Below, one piece after another: positions 1 through 12,200 of a stretch of 64,000 bases of DNA (within the stretch, counting starts at the first letter, position 1; every line of letters begins with the position of its first letter). Below the pieces are notes generated by a model. That model was not told the DNA's origin and did not search any database. It saw only the letters and a list, made by a program, of their open reading frames with translations. A program made the position numbers and the translations under genes. Source of the DNA: Rugamonas brunnea (GTDB taxonomy: Bacteria; Pseudomonadota; Gammaproteobacteria; Burkholderiales; Burkholderiaceae_D); NCBI RefSeq assembly GCF_014042345.1, contig NZ_JACEZT010000005.1, positions 248,001 to 312,000 on the forward strand, written 5' to 3'.

Positions 1-3000
1 GCCGGCTTCGTGTTCGCCGTCGACCCCACCTCGGCCCACGCATCGTGCATCGGCGGCAACATCGCCATGAACGCGGGCGGCAAGAAGGCCGTGCTGTGGG
101 GCACGGCGCTCGACAACCTGGCTTCGTGGCGCATGGTCGACCCGAACGGCGACTGGCTGGAAGTGACCCGTATCGAGCACAACCTGTCCAAGATCCACGA
201 CGCGCCGGTGGCCAAGTTCAAGCTCGAATGGACCCATCCGAACGGCCGCGGCGAAGCCAAGGGCCAGCCGTTCAAGACCGAGATGCTGGAAATCCCCGGC
301 CGCAAGTTCCGCAAGGAAGGCCTGGGCAAGGACGTCACCGACAAATTCCTGGCTGGCCTGCCCGGCATCCAGAAGGAAGGCTGCGACGGCCTGATCACGT
401 CGGCCCGCTGGATCCTGCACAAGATGCCCAAGCACGCGCGCACCGTGTGCCTGGAATTCTTCGGCCAGGCGCGCGACGCCATCCCGTCGATCGTGGAGAT
501 CAAGGATTACCTGGACGGCTTGCCGGCCAAGGGCGAACAGTTCCGCACCATCCGCCTGGCCGGCCTGGAGCACCTGGACGAGCGCTACCTGCGCGCCGTC
601 GGCTACTCCACCAAGTCCAAGCGCGGCGTGCTGCCGAAGATGGCGCTGTTCGGCGACATCGTGGGCGACGACGAGAACGCGGTGGCGCTGGCCGCTTCGG
701 AAGTGGTGCGCCTGGCCAACACCCGCGTCGGTGAAGGCTTCGTGGCCGTGAGCCCGGAAGCGCGCAAGAAATTCTGGCTGGACCGCGCCCGCACGGCCGC
801 CATCGCCAAGCACACCAACGCCTTCAAGATCAACGAGGACGTGGTGATCCCGCTCAACCGCATGGGCGAGTACACGGACGGCATCGAGCGCATCAACATC
901 GAGCTGTCGATCAAGAACAAGCTGGAACTGGCCGGCGAGCTGGCCGCCTTCATCGCGGCCGGCAATCTGCCGGTGGGCAAGAGCGACGACGCCACCGACG
1001 ACCGCGTGACGGATGCCGAAATGCTGGGCGACCGCGCCCAGCAGGCGACCGCCCTGCTGGAGCAGGTGACGGCGCGCTGGACCTATCTGCTGAAAGAGCT
1101 GGACCAGCCGCTGGCCGCCGCCCTGGAACATCTGGCCGCGCTGGGCCTTGAGCAGCTGGCGCCCGTGCTGGCGCAGCGCCTGCAGGACCAGCCCAACGCC
1201 ACGTTGTTCGACGTGGTGCAGGACCGCACCATCCGCATCTCGTGGAAGCAGGAAATCCGCGCCCAGTTGCGCCAGATCTTCAACGGCGCCGCGTTCAAGC
1301 TGATCCTCGACGAGGCGACGGCCATCCACAAGCGTGTGCTGCGCGGACGCGTGTTCGTGGCGCTGCACATGCACGCCGGCGACGGCAACGTGCACACCAA
1401 CCTGCCCGTCAATTCGGACCACTACGAAATGCTGCAGGATGCGCACCACGCCGTGGCCCGCATCATGAAGCTGGCCCGTTCGCTGAACGGCGTGATCTCG
1501 GGCGAGCACGGCATCGGCATCACCAAGCTGGAATTCCTCACCGACGACGAGATCGGTGAATTCCGCGACTACAAGCTGCGCATCGACCCCGAAGGCCGCT
1601 TCAACAAGGGCAAGCTGCTGAACCTGGAAGGCATGGGCGCCGACCTGCGCAACGCCTACACGCCTTCGTTCGGCCTGATGGGCCACGAATCGCTGATCAT
1701 GCAGCAGAGCGACATCGGCGCCATCGCCAACAGCGTCAAGGACTGCCTGCGCTGCGGCAAGTGCAAGCCCGTGTGCTCGACCCACGTGCCGCGCGCCAAC
1801 CTGCTGTACTCGCCGCGCGACAAGATCCTGGCCACCTCGTCGCTGGTGGAAGCGTTCCTGTACGAGGAACAGACGCGGCGCGGCATCTCCGTCAAGCACT
1901 GGGAGGAATTCGAGGACGTGGCCGATCACTGCACGGTCTGCCACAAGTGCGTCACGCCGTGCCCGGTCAACATCGACTTCGGCGACGTGTCGATGAACAT
2001 GCGCAACCTGCTGCGCAAGATGGACAAGAAGAGCTTCAATCCGGGCAAGGCCGCCGGCATGTTCTTCCTGAACGCGACCGACCCGGCCACCATCAACGCC
2101 ACCCGCACGGCCATGATAGGCTGGGGCTACAAGGCGCAGCGCCTGGGTCACGACCTGCTGTCCAAGTTCGCCAAGAAGCAGACCAAGGCGCCGCCGCCGA
2201 CCGTCGGCAAGGCGCCCGTGCGCGAGCAGGTGATCCACTTCGTCAACAAGAAGATGCCGGGCAACCTGCCCAAGAAGTCGGCCCGCGCGCTGCTCGACAT
2301 CGAGGACAACAAGTTCGTCCCCATCATCCGCGATCCGAAGAAGACCACGGCCGACACGGAAGCCGTGTTCTACTTCCCCGGCTGCGGTTCCGAGCGCCTG
2401 TTCTCGCAAGTGGGCCTGGCCACCCAGGCCATGCTGTGGGAAGTGGGCGTGCAGACCGTGCTGCCGCCGGGCTATCTGTGCTGCGGCTACCCGCAGCGCG
2501 GCAGCGGCGAGTACGACAAGGCCGAGAAGATGATGACGGATAACCGCGTGCTGTTCCACCGCATGGCCAACACGCTTAACTATCTGGACATCAAGACCGT
2601 GCTGGTGTCGTGCGGCACCTGCTACGACCAGCTGGCCACCTACGAGTTCGAGAAGATCTTCCCCGGCTGCCGCATCATGGACATCCACGAATATCTGCTG
2701 GAAAAACAGGTCAAGCTGGACGGTGTGACGGGCACGCGCTACATGTACCACGAGCCTTGCCACAACCCGATGAAGCTGCAGGAGTCGAGCAAGACCGTCA
2801 ACGCGCTGATCGAAACGGCCGACCACGTGAAGATCGAGAAGAACGACCGCTGCTGCGGCGAGTCCGGCACGCTGGCTGTGGCCCGTCCCGACATCTCGAC
2901 CCAGGTGCGCTTCCGCAAGGAGGAGGAGATGGTCAAGGGCGCCGACAAGCTGCGCGCCGACGGCTTCGGCGGCGACGTCAAGATCCTCACCAGCTGCCCG

Positions 3001-3156
3001 GCCTGCCTGCAAGGTCTGTCGCGCTACAATGACGACTCGGGCACGACGGCCGACTACATCGTGGTCGAGATCGCGCGCCACCTGCTGGGCGAGAACTGGA
3101 TGCCCGACTACGTCAAGCGCGCCAACGATGGCGGCATTGAGAGGGTGCTGGTATGA
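1..3156 (+). CDS. FAD-linked oxidase / iron-sulfur oxidoreductase (DUF3683 type), 5' partial
   Basis: The reading frame is open from the first base, so the true start lies upstream; about 1051 residues are visible. The first half resembles the C-terminal part of GlcD-like FAD-linked oxidases, with an [10 protein letters not shown] stretch and SGEHGIG typical of D-lactate/glycolate dehydrogenases. Two 4Fe-4S motifs follow ([11 protein letters not shown] near fragment residue 582 and [11 protein letters not shown] near 644). Then come two cysteine-rich CCG domains of the heterodisulfide-reductase/GlcF type (FPGCG, LCCGYP; HEPCHNP, RCCGESG). The protein therefore fuses a flavin oxidase to a GlcF-like electron acceptor and probably oxidises a 2-hydroxy acid at the membrane; the substrate cannot be read from sequence. 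The stop overlaps the next start (ATGA), implying translational coupling to the HIT gene. Confidence 0.9.
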   Translation, partial: AGFVFAVDPTSAHASCIGGNIAMNAGGKKAVLWGTALDNLASWRMVDPNGDWLEVTRIEHNLSKIHDAPVAKFKLEWTHPNGRGEAKGQPFKTEMLEIPGRKFRKEGLGKDVTDKFLAGLPGIQKEGCDGLITSARWILHKMPKHARTVCLEFFGQARDAIPSIVEIKDYLDGLPAKGEQFRTIRLAGLEHLDERYLRAVGYSTKSKRGVLPKMALFGDIVGDDENAVALAASEVVRLANTRVGEGFVAVSPEARKKFWLDRARTAAIAKHTNAFKINEDVVIPLNRMGEYTDGIERINIELSIKNKLELAGELAAFIAAGNLPVGKSDDATDDRVTDAEMLGDRAQQATALLEQVTARWTYLLKELDQPLAAALEHLAALGLEQLAPVLAQRLQDQPNATLFDVVQDRTIRISWKQEIRAQLRQIFNGAAFKLILDEATAIHKRVLRGRVFVALHMHAGDGNVHTNLPVNSDHYEMLQDAHHAVARIMKLARSLNGVISGEHGIGITKLEFLTDDEIGEFRDYKLRIDPEGRFNKGKLLNLEGMGADLRNAYTPSFGLMGHESLIMQQSDIGAIANSVKDCLRCGKCKPVCSTHVPRANLLYSPRDKILATSSLVEAFLYEEQTRRGISVKHWEEFEDVADHCTVCHKCVTPCPVNIDFGDVSMNMRNLLRKMDKKSFNPGKAAGMFFLNATDPATINATRTAMIGWGYKAQRLGHDLLSKFAKKQTKAPPPTVGKAPVREQVIHFVNKKMPGNLPKKSARALLDIEDNKFVPIIRDPKKTTADTEAVFYFPGCGSERLFSQVGLATQAMLWEVGVQTVLPPGYLCCGYPQRGSGEYDKAEKMMTDNRVLFHRMANTLNYLDIKTVLVSCGTCYDQLATYEFEKIFPGCRIMDIHEYLLEKQVKLDGVTGTRYMYHEPCHNPMKLQESSKTVNALIETADHVKIEKNDRCCGESGTLAVARPDISTQVRFRKEEEMVKGADKLRADGFGGDVKILTSCPACLQGLSRYNDDSGTTADYIVVEIARHLLGENWMPDYVKRANDGGIERVLV

Positions 3157-3605
3157 CGGGCAACTGCGACCTGTGCAAGCTGAACGCCGCGCTGGACGAC
3201 GGCACGGCGCCGGCCGGCACGCTGATCTGGCGCGATGCCCAGGTCTCGGTGATCGCCGTGGACGAGCCCGAGTATCCGGGCTACTGCCGCGTGATCTGGA
3301 ACAGCCATGTGAAGGAACTGAGCGACCTGTTGCCGCGCGAGCGGCACTGGATCATGGACGTGGTGTGGCAGGTCGAACTGGCCCAGCGTGAAATCATGAC
3401 GCCGGAAAAGATCAACCTGGCCAGCTTCGGCAACATGACGCCGCACGTGCACTGGCACGTGATCCCGCGCTACCTGGACGACGCCCATTTCCCCAATCCG
3501 ACCTGGGCCGCGCCCCAGCGCAGCTCGCTGCCGGACGTGCTGGCCGCGCGCCGCGCGCTGCTGCCGCAGCTGCATGCCGACATCGTCGCCCGCCTGGGCG
3601 GTTGA
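3153..3605 (+). CDS. HIT (histidine triad) family protein
   Basis: This 150-residue protein carries the signature HVHWHVIPR with histidines near residues 98, 100 and 102, the catalytic triad of HIT nucleotide hydrolases/transferases. The N-terminal CDLC pair is common in bacterial members. Proteins of this family usually hydrolyse dinucleotide polyphosphates or AMP-linked compounds in the cytoplasm; the exact substrate is not known here. The ATG overlaps the stop of the upstream oxidoreductase by four bases, and the DUF971 gene follows 14 bases after the stop, so the three genes look like one transcript. Confidence 0.9.
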   Translation: MTGNCDLCKLNAALDDGTAPAGTLIWRDAQVSVIAVDEPEYPGYCRVIWNSHVKELSDLLPRERHWIMDVVWQVELAQREIMTPEKINLASFGNMTPHVHWHVIPRYLDDAHFPNPTWAAPQRSSLPDVLAARRALLPQLHADIVARLGG

Positions 3606-3619
3606 ACGGGAGGACAACC

Positions 3620-4048
3620 ATGAGCAACACACCACTGCCGACCGGCCTCACGGTGCACAACAAATCGCGCATGCTCGACGTGAGCTTCGACGATGGCGCC
3701 AGCTTCACGATTCCCTTTGAACTGCTGCGCGTGTATTCGCCGTCGGCCGAAGTGCGCGGCCACGGCGCGGGCCAGGAAGTGCTGCAGGTTGGCAAGCGCG
3801 AGGTGGGCATCGCCGCGCTGGACCCGGTGGGCAACTACGCGGTCCAGCCGACCTTCACGGACGGCCACAATACGGGCTTGTACAGCTGGGATTACCTGTA
3901 CAAGCTGGGCCGCGACCAGCAACAGCTGTGGGCCGACTACCTGGCCCGTCTGCAGGCGGCCGGATTCGAAGGCGACAGCGGCCGCGAGCCCGGCGCCAAG
4001 TTGGCCACATCGGCACCCCCATCGCACGGCTGCGGTGGCCGCCACTGA
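3620..4048 (+). CDS. DUF971 (gamma-butyrobetaine hydroxylase N-terminal-like) protein
   Basis: This 142-residue protein belongs to the DUF971/GBBH-like family, recognised by the VYSPSAEVRG and DGHNTGLYSWDYLY stretches. Members are small cytoplasmic proteins of unknown function, often near ubiquinone genes or iron-sulfur assembly genes. The ATG at 3620 is preferred over an upstream in-frame start because GGAGGAC lies just ahead of it. The C-terminus ends in a His/Cys/His-containing tail (SHGCGGRH) that could bind metal; this is inference. A strong terminator follows the stop. In related Burkholderiales this gene usually sits directly before ubiE; here about 11.9 kb separates them. Confidence 0.85.
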   Translation: MSNTPLPTGLTVHNKSRMLDVSFDDGASFTIPFELLRVYSPSAEVRGHGAGQEVLQVGKREVGIAALDPVGNYAVQPTFTDGHNTGLYSWDYLYKLGRDQQQLWADYLARLQAAGFEGDSGREPGAKLATSAPPSHGCGGRH

Positions 4049-4055
4049 CCCCAAC

Positions 4056-4082
4056 GGCAGCGCCTGGCGCTGCCTTTTTTTT
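4056..4082 (+). terminator. Rho-independent terminator after the DUF971 gene
   Basis: GGCAGCGCC and GGCGCTGCC form a perfect inverted repeat; allowing a sterically possible loop gives a stem of about seven base pairs. Eight T residues follow on the plus strand. It begins eight bases after the DUF971 stop and closes the three-gene operon. Confidence 0.9.
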
Positions 4083-4089
4083 CGATTGC

Positions 4090-4290
4090 TCAGCGTGCTG
4101 CCGCCCCCGGCCACACGATGGCCTGGCACACGATCACTTGCTTGCCGTTGAAGGTGGCCGCCGGCGAGCCGTGCAGCTGGTAGCCGAGCGCCAGCGCTTC
4201 GCTCACGCGGCGGCAGAACGCGGAATCGTCCGGCCCCGTCAGCAGGCGGTAGATGGGCAGGTCGTTCGGTGGCAACGCGGCTTGGGTCAT
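4090..4290 (-). CDS. DUF1737 small protein
   Basis: This 66-residue protein matches the DUF1737 pattern: YRLLTGPDDSAFCRRVSEAL, then GYQLHGSPA and a C-terminal VIVCQAIVW. The family is made of short cytoplasmic proteins of unknown function. GGAGGAAG lies about six bases upstream of the ATG, supporting expression. It is convergent with the DUF971 gene and divergent from the histidine kinase; the roughly 200 bases upstream must hold both promoters. No function is assigned. Confidence 0.85.
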   Translation of the reverse strand: MTQAALPPNDLPIYRLLTGPDDSAFCRRVSEALALGYQLHGSPAATFNGKQVIVCQAIVWPGAAAR

Positions 4291-4495
4291 GACTTCTTCC
4301 TCCAGTGTTGGTGTAATCGCGCGGCTTGTCGTTCGCGCATGTTTGCTTGTTTGTCCATGATAAAGCAGGCAGGCGACCGTCGTGTGACACGATTGCCCGA
4401 ATCAAGGTTTTTCGCGTAACAAATCAGTACAATCTGTATTCGCAGCAACGGCGTAAGGCGCAATCGGGCGGGCAATGACGAGGCGGAGACGGCAC

Positions 4496-6199
4496 ATGTT
4501 GGGCTTTTTGGCGAAGACGTTCAGCGAAGACGGCTTTATGCCGCACGGGCATTGTTATTTGTGGACGCCCGACTTGCTGTGGACCTATGTGGTGTCCGAT
4601 ACGATGATCGGACTGGCGTATTTCACGATCCCCGTGGCCATGCTGTATTTCGTGCGCAAGCGCAGCGACCTGCAGTTCTCGTGGATTTTCGTCTGCTTTT
4701 CGATTTTCATTTTCGCTTGCGGCACCACCCATTTCCTGGCCGTCTGGACCATCTGGCACCCCGATTACTGGCTCGACGCCCTGCTCAAGGCGGCCACGGC
4801 CGCCGCGTCCGTCGTCACCGCTATTTTGCTGTGGCCGCTCGTCCCCAAGGCCTTGCTGATCCCCAGCATGCACCAGCTCAACCAGGCCTTGCAGGACCGC
4901 GAGCGTGAACTGGCCGAGCGCAAGCGGGTCGAGACGGCCCTGGTGGCCCTGAACGAAAGCCTGGAACTGCGCGTGGCCGAGCGCACGGCCGAAGTGCTGG
5001 CCGCCCAGCGCGAAGTCAACGAGTTGCTCGTCAAGGAGCGGGCCGGCCGCAAGGAGGCCGAGCGCGTGAGCCTGATGAAGGATGAATTTCTGCTCACGCT
5101 GTCGCACGAACTGCGCACGCCGCTCAACTCCATTTTCGGCTGGACCCAGATCCTCGACAGCAACTGCGAGGATGCGGCCATCGTGCGCAAGGGCATCGAG
5201 GTGATCGACCGCAACGTGCGCCTGCAAACCCGGCTCATCGATGAACTGCTGGACCTGTCGTCCATCGCCTCGGGCAAGATCCGGCTCGACATGCAGCCGG
5301 TGGAGCTGGCCACCGTGATCAGCGCGGCCGTGGAATCGATCATGCCGGCGGCCGAATCGAAGAACATCGCGCTGGAGTGCGTGGCCGACCCGGCCGCGCC
5401 CCTGGTCAGCGGCGACCCGGCCCGCCTGCAACAAGTGCTGTGGAATTTGCTGACCAACGCCGTCAAGTTCACGCCCAAGGATGGCCGCATCAGCCTGCAG
5501 CTTGAGCAGGTCGGCAACTACATGGTGCTCACCATCGCCGACACGGGCGAAGGCATCCCCGAGGACTTCCTGCCGTTCGTGTTCGAGCGTTTCAGCCAGG
5601 CCGATTCGTCCACCCGGCGCCGGCATGGCGGGCTGGGTGTGGGGCTGGCCGTGGCCAGGAATTTGATCGAACTGCATGGCGGCCACATCAGCGTCAGCAG
5701 CGCCGGCGCGGGGCAGGGCACCACCTTCTGCATCAGCCTGCCGATCCGGGCCCGCAACGATGCCGAGGCGCGCGCCGTGCGGGCCAGGGCCGGCGAACGG
5801 ATCGGGGCGCCGGCGGCCTTGCCCATGCTGGACGGCTTGCGGGTGCTGGTGGTGGATGACGAGCCCGATGCGCGCGGCGTGCTGCAGCAACTGTTCGAAC
5901 AGCAGCATGCCCGGCCCGCGTGCGCCGCCTCGGTGGACGAGGCGCTGGCCGCCGTGGCGGCGGACAACCCGCACGTGGTCATCTGCGACATCGGCATGCC
6001 GGGCCGCGATGGCTACGACTTTATCGCCGCCCTGCGCGCGCACGGCGACACGCGGCCCGTGGTGGCGCTGAGCGCGTTCGCGCGCGCCGAGGACCGGGTG
6101 CGCAGCCTGCAGGCGGGCTTCCAGGCCCACCTGTCCAAGCCGGTGGACCCGGCCGAATTGCTGGCGCTGGTGGCCAGCCTGGCCGGGCATTACCACTAG
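4496..6199 (+). CDS. Hybrid histidine kinase with ethylene-receptor-like membrane sensor
   Basis: The 567-residue protein has three N-terminal membrane helices (about 30-52, 62-82, 95-115). These match the ethylene-binding domain of plant ETR1: D35, Y42, I45, P46, I72, C75 and H79 stand exactly ten positions after ETR1 D25, Y32, I35, P36, I62, C65 and H69. The Cys/His pair lies in FACGTTHF and would bind copper(I). A coiled coil (125-190), HisKA with SHELRTPL (H204), HATPase (N-box near 317, GLGVGLA near 379-385) and a C-terminal receiver (D498 in VICDIGMPG) follow. The ATG at 4496 is preferred over 4475 because GGAG lies seven bases ahead of it. The neighbours are a giant adhesin gene and a LuxR regulator. 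The ligand in bacteria is unproven; ethylene or copper/redox sensing is inference. Confidence 0.9.
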   Translation: MLGFLAKTFSEDGFMPHGHCYLWTPDLLWTYVVSDTMIGLAYFTIPVAMLYFVRKRSDLQFSWIFVCFSIFIFACGTTHFLAVWTIWHPDYWLDALLKAATAAASVVTAILLWPLVPKALLIPSMHQLNQALQDRERELAERKRVETALVALNESLELRVAERTAEVLAAQREVNELLVKERAGRKEAERVSLMKDEFLLTLSHELRTPLNSIFGWTQILDSNCEDAAIVRKGIEVIDRNVRLQTRLIDELLDLSSIASGKIRLDMQPVELATVISAAVESIMPAAESKNIALECVADPAAPLVSGDPARLQQVLWNLLTNAVKFTPKDGRISLQLEQVGNYMVLTIADTGEGIPEDFLPFVFERFSQADSSTRRRHGGLGVGLAVARNLIELHGGHISVSSAGAGQGTTFCISLPIRARNDAEARAVRARAGERIGAPAALPMLDGLRVLVVDDEPDARGVLQQLFEQQHARPACAASVDEALAAVAADNPHVVICDIGMPGRDGYDFIAALRAHGDTRPVVALSAFARAEDRVRSLQAGFQAHLSKPVDPAELLALVASLAGHYH

Positions 6200-6245
6200 C
6201 TGGCCCGTGATGCGCCCAGGCTGGCGCGCCCGGCGCTGGTTGCGG

Positions 6246-9200
6246 TTACGACGGCATGCCGAAGTTGATGGCAGCCGCCAGCCCGCTCACGCTGGCCACG
6301 CCGACCAGCACGATGGAACCGCCGGGCAGACTGATCAGCAGATCGTTGCCGGTATCGGTCACATACTTGGCCACAAAGGCGTCGGCCGTCATGGATGAGG
6401 GCAGGATGTCGGCGAAATACAGTTTGTCGCCTTCGGCCAGGTGGAAGTCCGTGATGCGGTCGTTGCCGAACTGCGGTTCGAACACGAACTTGTCGGCCCC
6501 GCCGCCGCCGGTCAGGATGTCGTTGCCCTTGCCGCCGAACAGGTAATCGCCTTCCGTGCCGCCGTCGAGCGTGTCGTTGCCGAGGTCGCCGTACAGGTAG
6601 TCGATGCCGGCGCCGCCGGACAGCTTGTCGTCGCCATTGCCGCCGTACAGCGCGTCGGTGCCGCCGTAGCCGCTCAGGGTGTCGTTGCCGTTGCCGCCTT
6701 GCAGCACGTCCTCGGCGTTGTTGGTGGTGTTGCCGGACAAGGTATCGTTGCCATTGCCGCCCACCAGGTTGACGCCCTTGTCGGCCGTGGAACCGTTGAT
6801 CAGCAGCGCGATGCTGTCCGTGCCCGACAGGCCGCCGTGGTCGGTCACCGTGTAGTTGAGCGTGGCCTGGATGGCCTGGCCGGTGGTCATCCAGTCCAGT
6901 TCCGCCGGGGTGGTGATGGTCAGCGTGCTGCCATCGGCCGACAGTGTTGCCTGCGCCGACAGGGTGGACAGGCTGACGGCCGCGTGGGTGATCGGATTGA
7001 TCAGCGATTGCGAGGTCGAGGCCGAACTCCAGGACAGCGCGACGGTGCTTGAGCCGAGCGCGAAGGTCAGCGTGTCGCCCGCATCCACATCGCTGGCCGC
7101 GTTAATGAGCGAGGTGGTGATGACGGCGTTCTCGATGGTCGTCAGGCTGACGGGCGAAGCGGTGGGCGCCTCGTTGACGTCGGTGACGCCCAGCGTGACG
7201 GCTTGCTGGGTGGCGTTGCCGAAGCTGTCCGTCGCCTGCACGGTGAAATGGTAGCTGCTCTTGGTTTCGAAGTCGGGATTGGCGGTTAGCGTGACGGCGC
7301 CGTTGGCGGCGATGGTGAAGGCGGCCGCGTCATCGTTGTTGTTGGCGAGCAGGCTGTAGGTGATGGCGTGCGCGTCGCTGGCGGCGGCCGTGTAGACCAC
7401 TTGGGCGGCGCCCGAGTTCTCCGCGATGGTGGCGCTGTTGGCCGAGCTGAACGCGGGGCCGTGCGTGTCGAGCCCCAGGCTGGTGCCAGTGCCGGCTGCC
7501 GCATTGCCGGCCAGGTCGTTGGCGCTGATGGCGACGGAGATGGGGCCGTCGCTGAGCGAGCTCAGATCGGCCATGCCGTTCGCGCCCAGCACGCTGTGGG
7601 TGCCGTCGCTGAAGGTGACGGTGGCGTGGGCATCGGCATCCAGCCCCAGTACCGTGTAGGCCACGGCGCCTTTTTCCGCGTTGTTGATGGCGTGGTCGGA
7701 GACGGTTACTGCCAGGTCGGCGCCCACGTCGGCGCTGGTGTCGAGCGTGGTGCTGGCGCCCGTGCCGCTGGCGTGGTTGCCCGCCACGTCGGTCACGGCG
7801 ATGGCGATGGCGATGGGGCCATCGAGCAGGGTTGACAGGTCGACCAGGCCATCGCTGCCGGTGACGCTGTGGGTGCCGTCGCTGAAGGTGACGGTGGCGG
7901 TGGCGTCGGTGTCGAGGCCGGATACCGTGTAAGCCACGGCTCCTTTACCGGCATTCCCCACCAGTGCTGCTGCCACGTGTACGGCCAGATCGCCACCGGC
8001 ATCGGCGGTGGTGTCGAGCGTGGTGCTCGCACCAGCACCGTTGGCGTGGTTGCCGGCCGTGTCGGTGGCGGCGACGCTGACAGTGATCGCGCCATTTGTT
8101 AGCGATGACAGGTTGGCGCTGCCATTGCTGCCGGTGACGCTGTGGGTGCCGTCGCTGAACGTGACGACAGCCGAGGCGTCGGCGTCGAGGCCGGACACGG
8201 TGTACGCCACGCTGCCTTTCTCGGCATTGTTCACCAGGCTGTCGGCGACGTGGACGGCCAGATCGTTGCCTGCGTCGGCGGTGGTGTCGAGCGTGGTGGC
8301 GGCGCCAGCGCCGTCGGCATGGTTGCCTGCCGTGTCGGTGGCGGCGATGGTGACGGTGATCGCGCCGTCGGTCAGGGTGGACAGGTCGGCGCTGCCGTTG
8401 TTGCCGGTGACGCTGTGGGTGCCATCGCTGAACGTGACGACCGCCGAGGCGTCGGCATCAAGGCCGGAAACGGTGTAAGCCACTGCGCCTTTCTCGGCAT
8501 CGTTCACCAGGCTGTCGCTCACGTGGACGGCCAGATCGCTGCCTGCGTCGGCGGTGGTGTCGAGCGTGGTGGCGGCGCCAGTGCCGTCGGCGTGGTTGCC
8601 CGCTGTGTCGGTGGCAGCGACGGTGATGGTGATTGCGCCATCGGTCAGTGTGGACAGGTCTGCGGTGCCGTTATTGCCGGTGATGCTGCGGGTGCCATCG
8701 CTGAACGTGACGGTGGCCGTGGCGTCCGCGTCGAGGCCGGACAAGGTGTAAGCCACGCTGCCTTTTTCGGCATTGTTCACCAGGCTGTCTGCGACGTGAA
8801 CGGCCAGATCGTTGCCTGCGTCGGCGGTGGTGTCGAGCGTGGTGGCGGCGCCAGCGCCGTCGGCATGGTTACCTGCCGTGTCGGTAGCGGCGACGGTGAT
8901 GGTGATCGCGCCATCGGTCAGGGCGGAGAGGTCGGCGGTGCCGTTGCTTCCGGTGACGCTGTGGGTGCCGTCGCTGAACGTAACTATGGCCGTGGCATCC
9001 GCGTCAAGACCGGACACGGTGTATGCCACTGCACCCTTCTCGGCATTGTTCACCAGGCTGTCGGCGACATGAACGATCAGATCGCCACCGGCATCGGCGG
9101 TAGTATCGAGTGTGGTGGCTGCGCCAGCGCCGTCGGCGTGGTTGCCTGCCGTGTCGGTAGCGGCGACGGTGACAGTGATCGCGCCATCGCTCAGGGTGGA

Positions 9201-12200
9201 AAGGTTGGCGGTGCCGTTGCTGCCGGTGACGCTGTGCGTGCCGTCGCTGAAGGTGACGGTGGCCGTGGCGTCGGCGTCGAGGCCGGACACGGTGTAGGCC
9301 ACGCTCCCTTTCTCGGCATTGTTCACCAGACTGTCTGCCACGTGAACAGCCAGATCGCTGCCTGTGTCGGCAGTGGTGTCGAGCGTAGTGGTCGCGCCAG
9401 CGCCGTTGGCGTGGTTGCCGGCCGTATCCGTGGCTGCGACGGTGACAGTGATCGCTCCATCGCTCAGCGTGGAAAGGTCGGCGGTGCCGTTGCTGCCCGT
9501 GATGGAGTGCGTACCGTCGCTGAACGTGACGGTGGCAGTGGCGTCGTCGTCAAGGCCGGCCACCGTGTATGCCACCGCACCTTTCTCGGCGTTGTTCACC
9601 AGGCTGTCGCTAACGTGAACGGCCAGATCGTTACCAGCATCGGCGGTGGTGTCGAGCGTGGTGGCTGCGCCAGCGCCGTTGGCATTGTTGCCTGCTGTGT
9701 CGGTGGCGGCGACGGTGACAGTGATCGCGCCATCGGTCAGGGTCGAAAGGTTGGCGCTGCCGTTGCTGCCGGTGACGCTGTGCGTTCCATCACTGAACGT
9801 GACGGTGGCGGTGGCATCCGCATCGAGGCCGGACACGGTGTACGCCACGCTGCCTTTCTCGGCATTGTTCACCAGGCTGTCTGCCACGTGGACGGCCAGA
9901 TCGTTGCCTGCGTCGGCGGTGGTGTCGAGCGTGGTGGCGGCGCCAGTGCCGTCGGCGTGGTTGCCTGCCGTATCCGTCGCGGCTACCGTGACGGTGATCG
10001 CGCCATCGGTCAGTGTGGAAAGATCGGCGGCGCCGTTATTGCCGGTGACGCTGTGGGTGCCATCGCTGAACGTGACGGTGGCGGTGGCATCCGCGTCAAG
10101 ACCGGACACGGTGTATGCCACTGCACCTTTCTCGGCATTATTCACAAGGCTGTCGGCCACGTGAACGGCCAGATCGCCACCGGCATCGGCGGTGGTGTCG
10201 AGCGTGGTGGCTGCTCCAGCGCCGTCGGCGTGGTTACCTGCCGTGTCGGTAGCGGCGATGGTGATGGTGATCGCGCCGTCGGTCAGGGTGGACAGGTCGG
10301 CGCTGCCGTTGTTGCCGGTGACGCTGTGGGTGCCGTCGCTGAACGTGACGGTGGCAGTGGCGTCTGCGTCCAGGCCGGACACGGTGTAGGCCACGCTGCC
10401 TTTCTCGGCGTTGTTCACCAGGCTGTCTGCCACATGAACGGCCAGATCGTTGCCTGCGTCGGCGGTGGTGTCGAGCGTGGTGGCGGCGCCAGTGCCGTCG
10501 GCGTGGTTGCCTGCCGTATCTGTCGCGGCAACAGTGACAGTGATTGCGCCATCGGTCAGGGCGGAGAGGTCGGCGGTGCCGTTGTTGCCGGTGACGCTGT
10601 GCGTGCCGTCGCTGAACGTGACGGTGGCGGTGGCATCCGCATCGAGGCCGGACAGGGTGTAAGCCACTGCGCCTTTCTCGGCATTGTTCACCAGACTGTC
10701 GGCGACATGAACGGCGAGATCGTTGCCTGCGTCGGCGGTGGTGTCGAGCGTGGTGGCGGCGCTAGTGCCGTCGGCGTGGTTGCCTGCTGTGTCGGTGGCA
10801 GCGACGGTGACGGTGATCGCGCCATCGGTCAGGGTCGAAAGGTTGGCGCTGCCGTTGTTGCCGGTTACGCTGTGGGTGCCATCGCTGAATGTGACGGTGG
10901 CCGTGGCGTCGGCGTCGATGCCGGACACGGTGTAGGCCACGCTGCCTTTCTCGGCATTGTTCACAAGGCTGTCGGCCACGTGAACGGCCAGATCGCCACC
11001 GGCATCGGCGGTGGTGTCGAGCGTGGTGGCTGCGCCAGCGCCGTCGGCGTGGTTACCTGCCGTGTCGGTAGCGGCGACGGTGATGGTGATCGCGCCATCG
11101 GTCAGGGCGGAGAGGTCGGCGGTGCCGTTGCTTCCGGTGACGCTGTGCGTGCCGTCGCTGAACGTAACTGTGGCCGTGGCATCCGCGTCAAGACCGGACA
11201 CGGTGTATGCCACTGCACCCTTCTCGGCATTGTTCACCAGGCTGTCGGCGACATGAACGATCAGATCGCCACCGGCATCGGCGGTGGTATCGAGTGTGGT
11301 GGCTGCGCCAGCGCCGTCGGCGTGGTTGCCTGCTGTGTCGGTAGCGGCGACGGTGACGGTGATCGCGCCATCGCTCAGGGTGGAAAGGTTGGCGGTGCCG
11401 TTGCTGCCGGTGACGCTGTGCGTGCCATCGCTGAACGTAACCGTGGCCGTGGCATCCGCGTCAAGACCGGACACCGTGTAGGCAACCGCACCTTTCTCGG
11501 CATTGTTCACCAGGCTGTCTGCCACGTGGACGGCCAGATCGTTGCCTGCGTCGGCAGTGGTGTCAAGCGTGGTGGCGGCGCCTGCACCGTCGGCGTGGTT
11601 ACCTGCCGTGTCGGTAGCAGCGACGGTGATGGCGATTGCGCCATCGGTCAGGGTGGACAGGTCGGCGCTGCCGTTGTTGCCGGTGACGCTGTGGGTGCCA
11701 TCGCTGAAGGTGACGGTGGCCGTGGCATCCGCGTCGAGGCCGGACACGGTGTAGGCCACGCTGCCTTTCTCGGCATTGTTCACCAGGCTGTCTGCCACGT
11801 GAACGGCCAGATCGTTGCCTGCATCGGCGGTGGTATCGAGCGTTGTGGTCGCGCCAGCGCCGTTGGCGTGGTTGCCGGCCGTATCGGCGGCGGTGACGGT
11901 GACAGTGATCGCGCCATCGGCCAGGGTGGAAAGGTCGGCGGTGCCGTTGCTGCCGGAGACGCTGTGGGTGCCATCGCTGAATGTGACGGTGGCCGTGGCG
12001 TCGGCGTCGAGGCCGGACACGGTGTATGCCACTGCACCCTTTTCGGCATTGTTCACCAGGCTGTCGGCGACATGAACGGCCAGATCGCCACCGGCATCGG
12101 CGGTGGTATCGAGTGTGGTGGCTGCGCCAGCGCCGTCGGCGTGGTTGCCTGCCGTGTCGGTAGCGGCGACGGTGACAGTGATCGCGCCATCGGCCAGGGT

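Noticed and set aside
4424..6196. A 590-codon minus-strand frame opposite the hybrid kinase
   Set aside because: The plus strand has HisKA, HATPase and receiver motifs; the antisense product is low-complexity and featureless.
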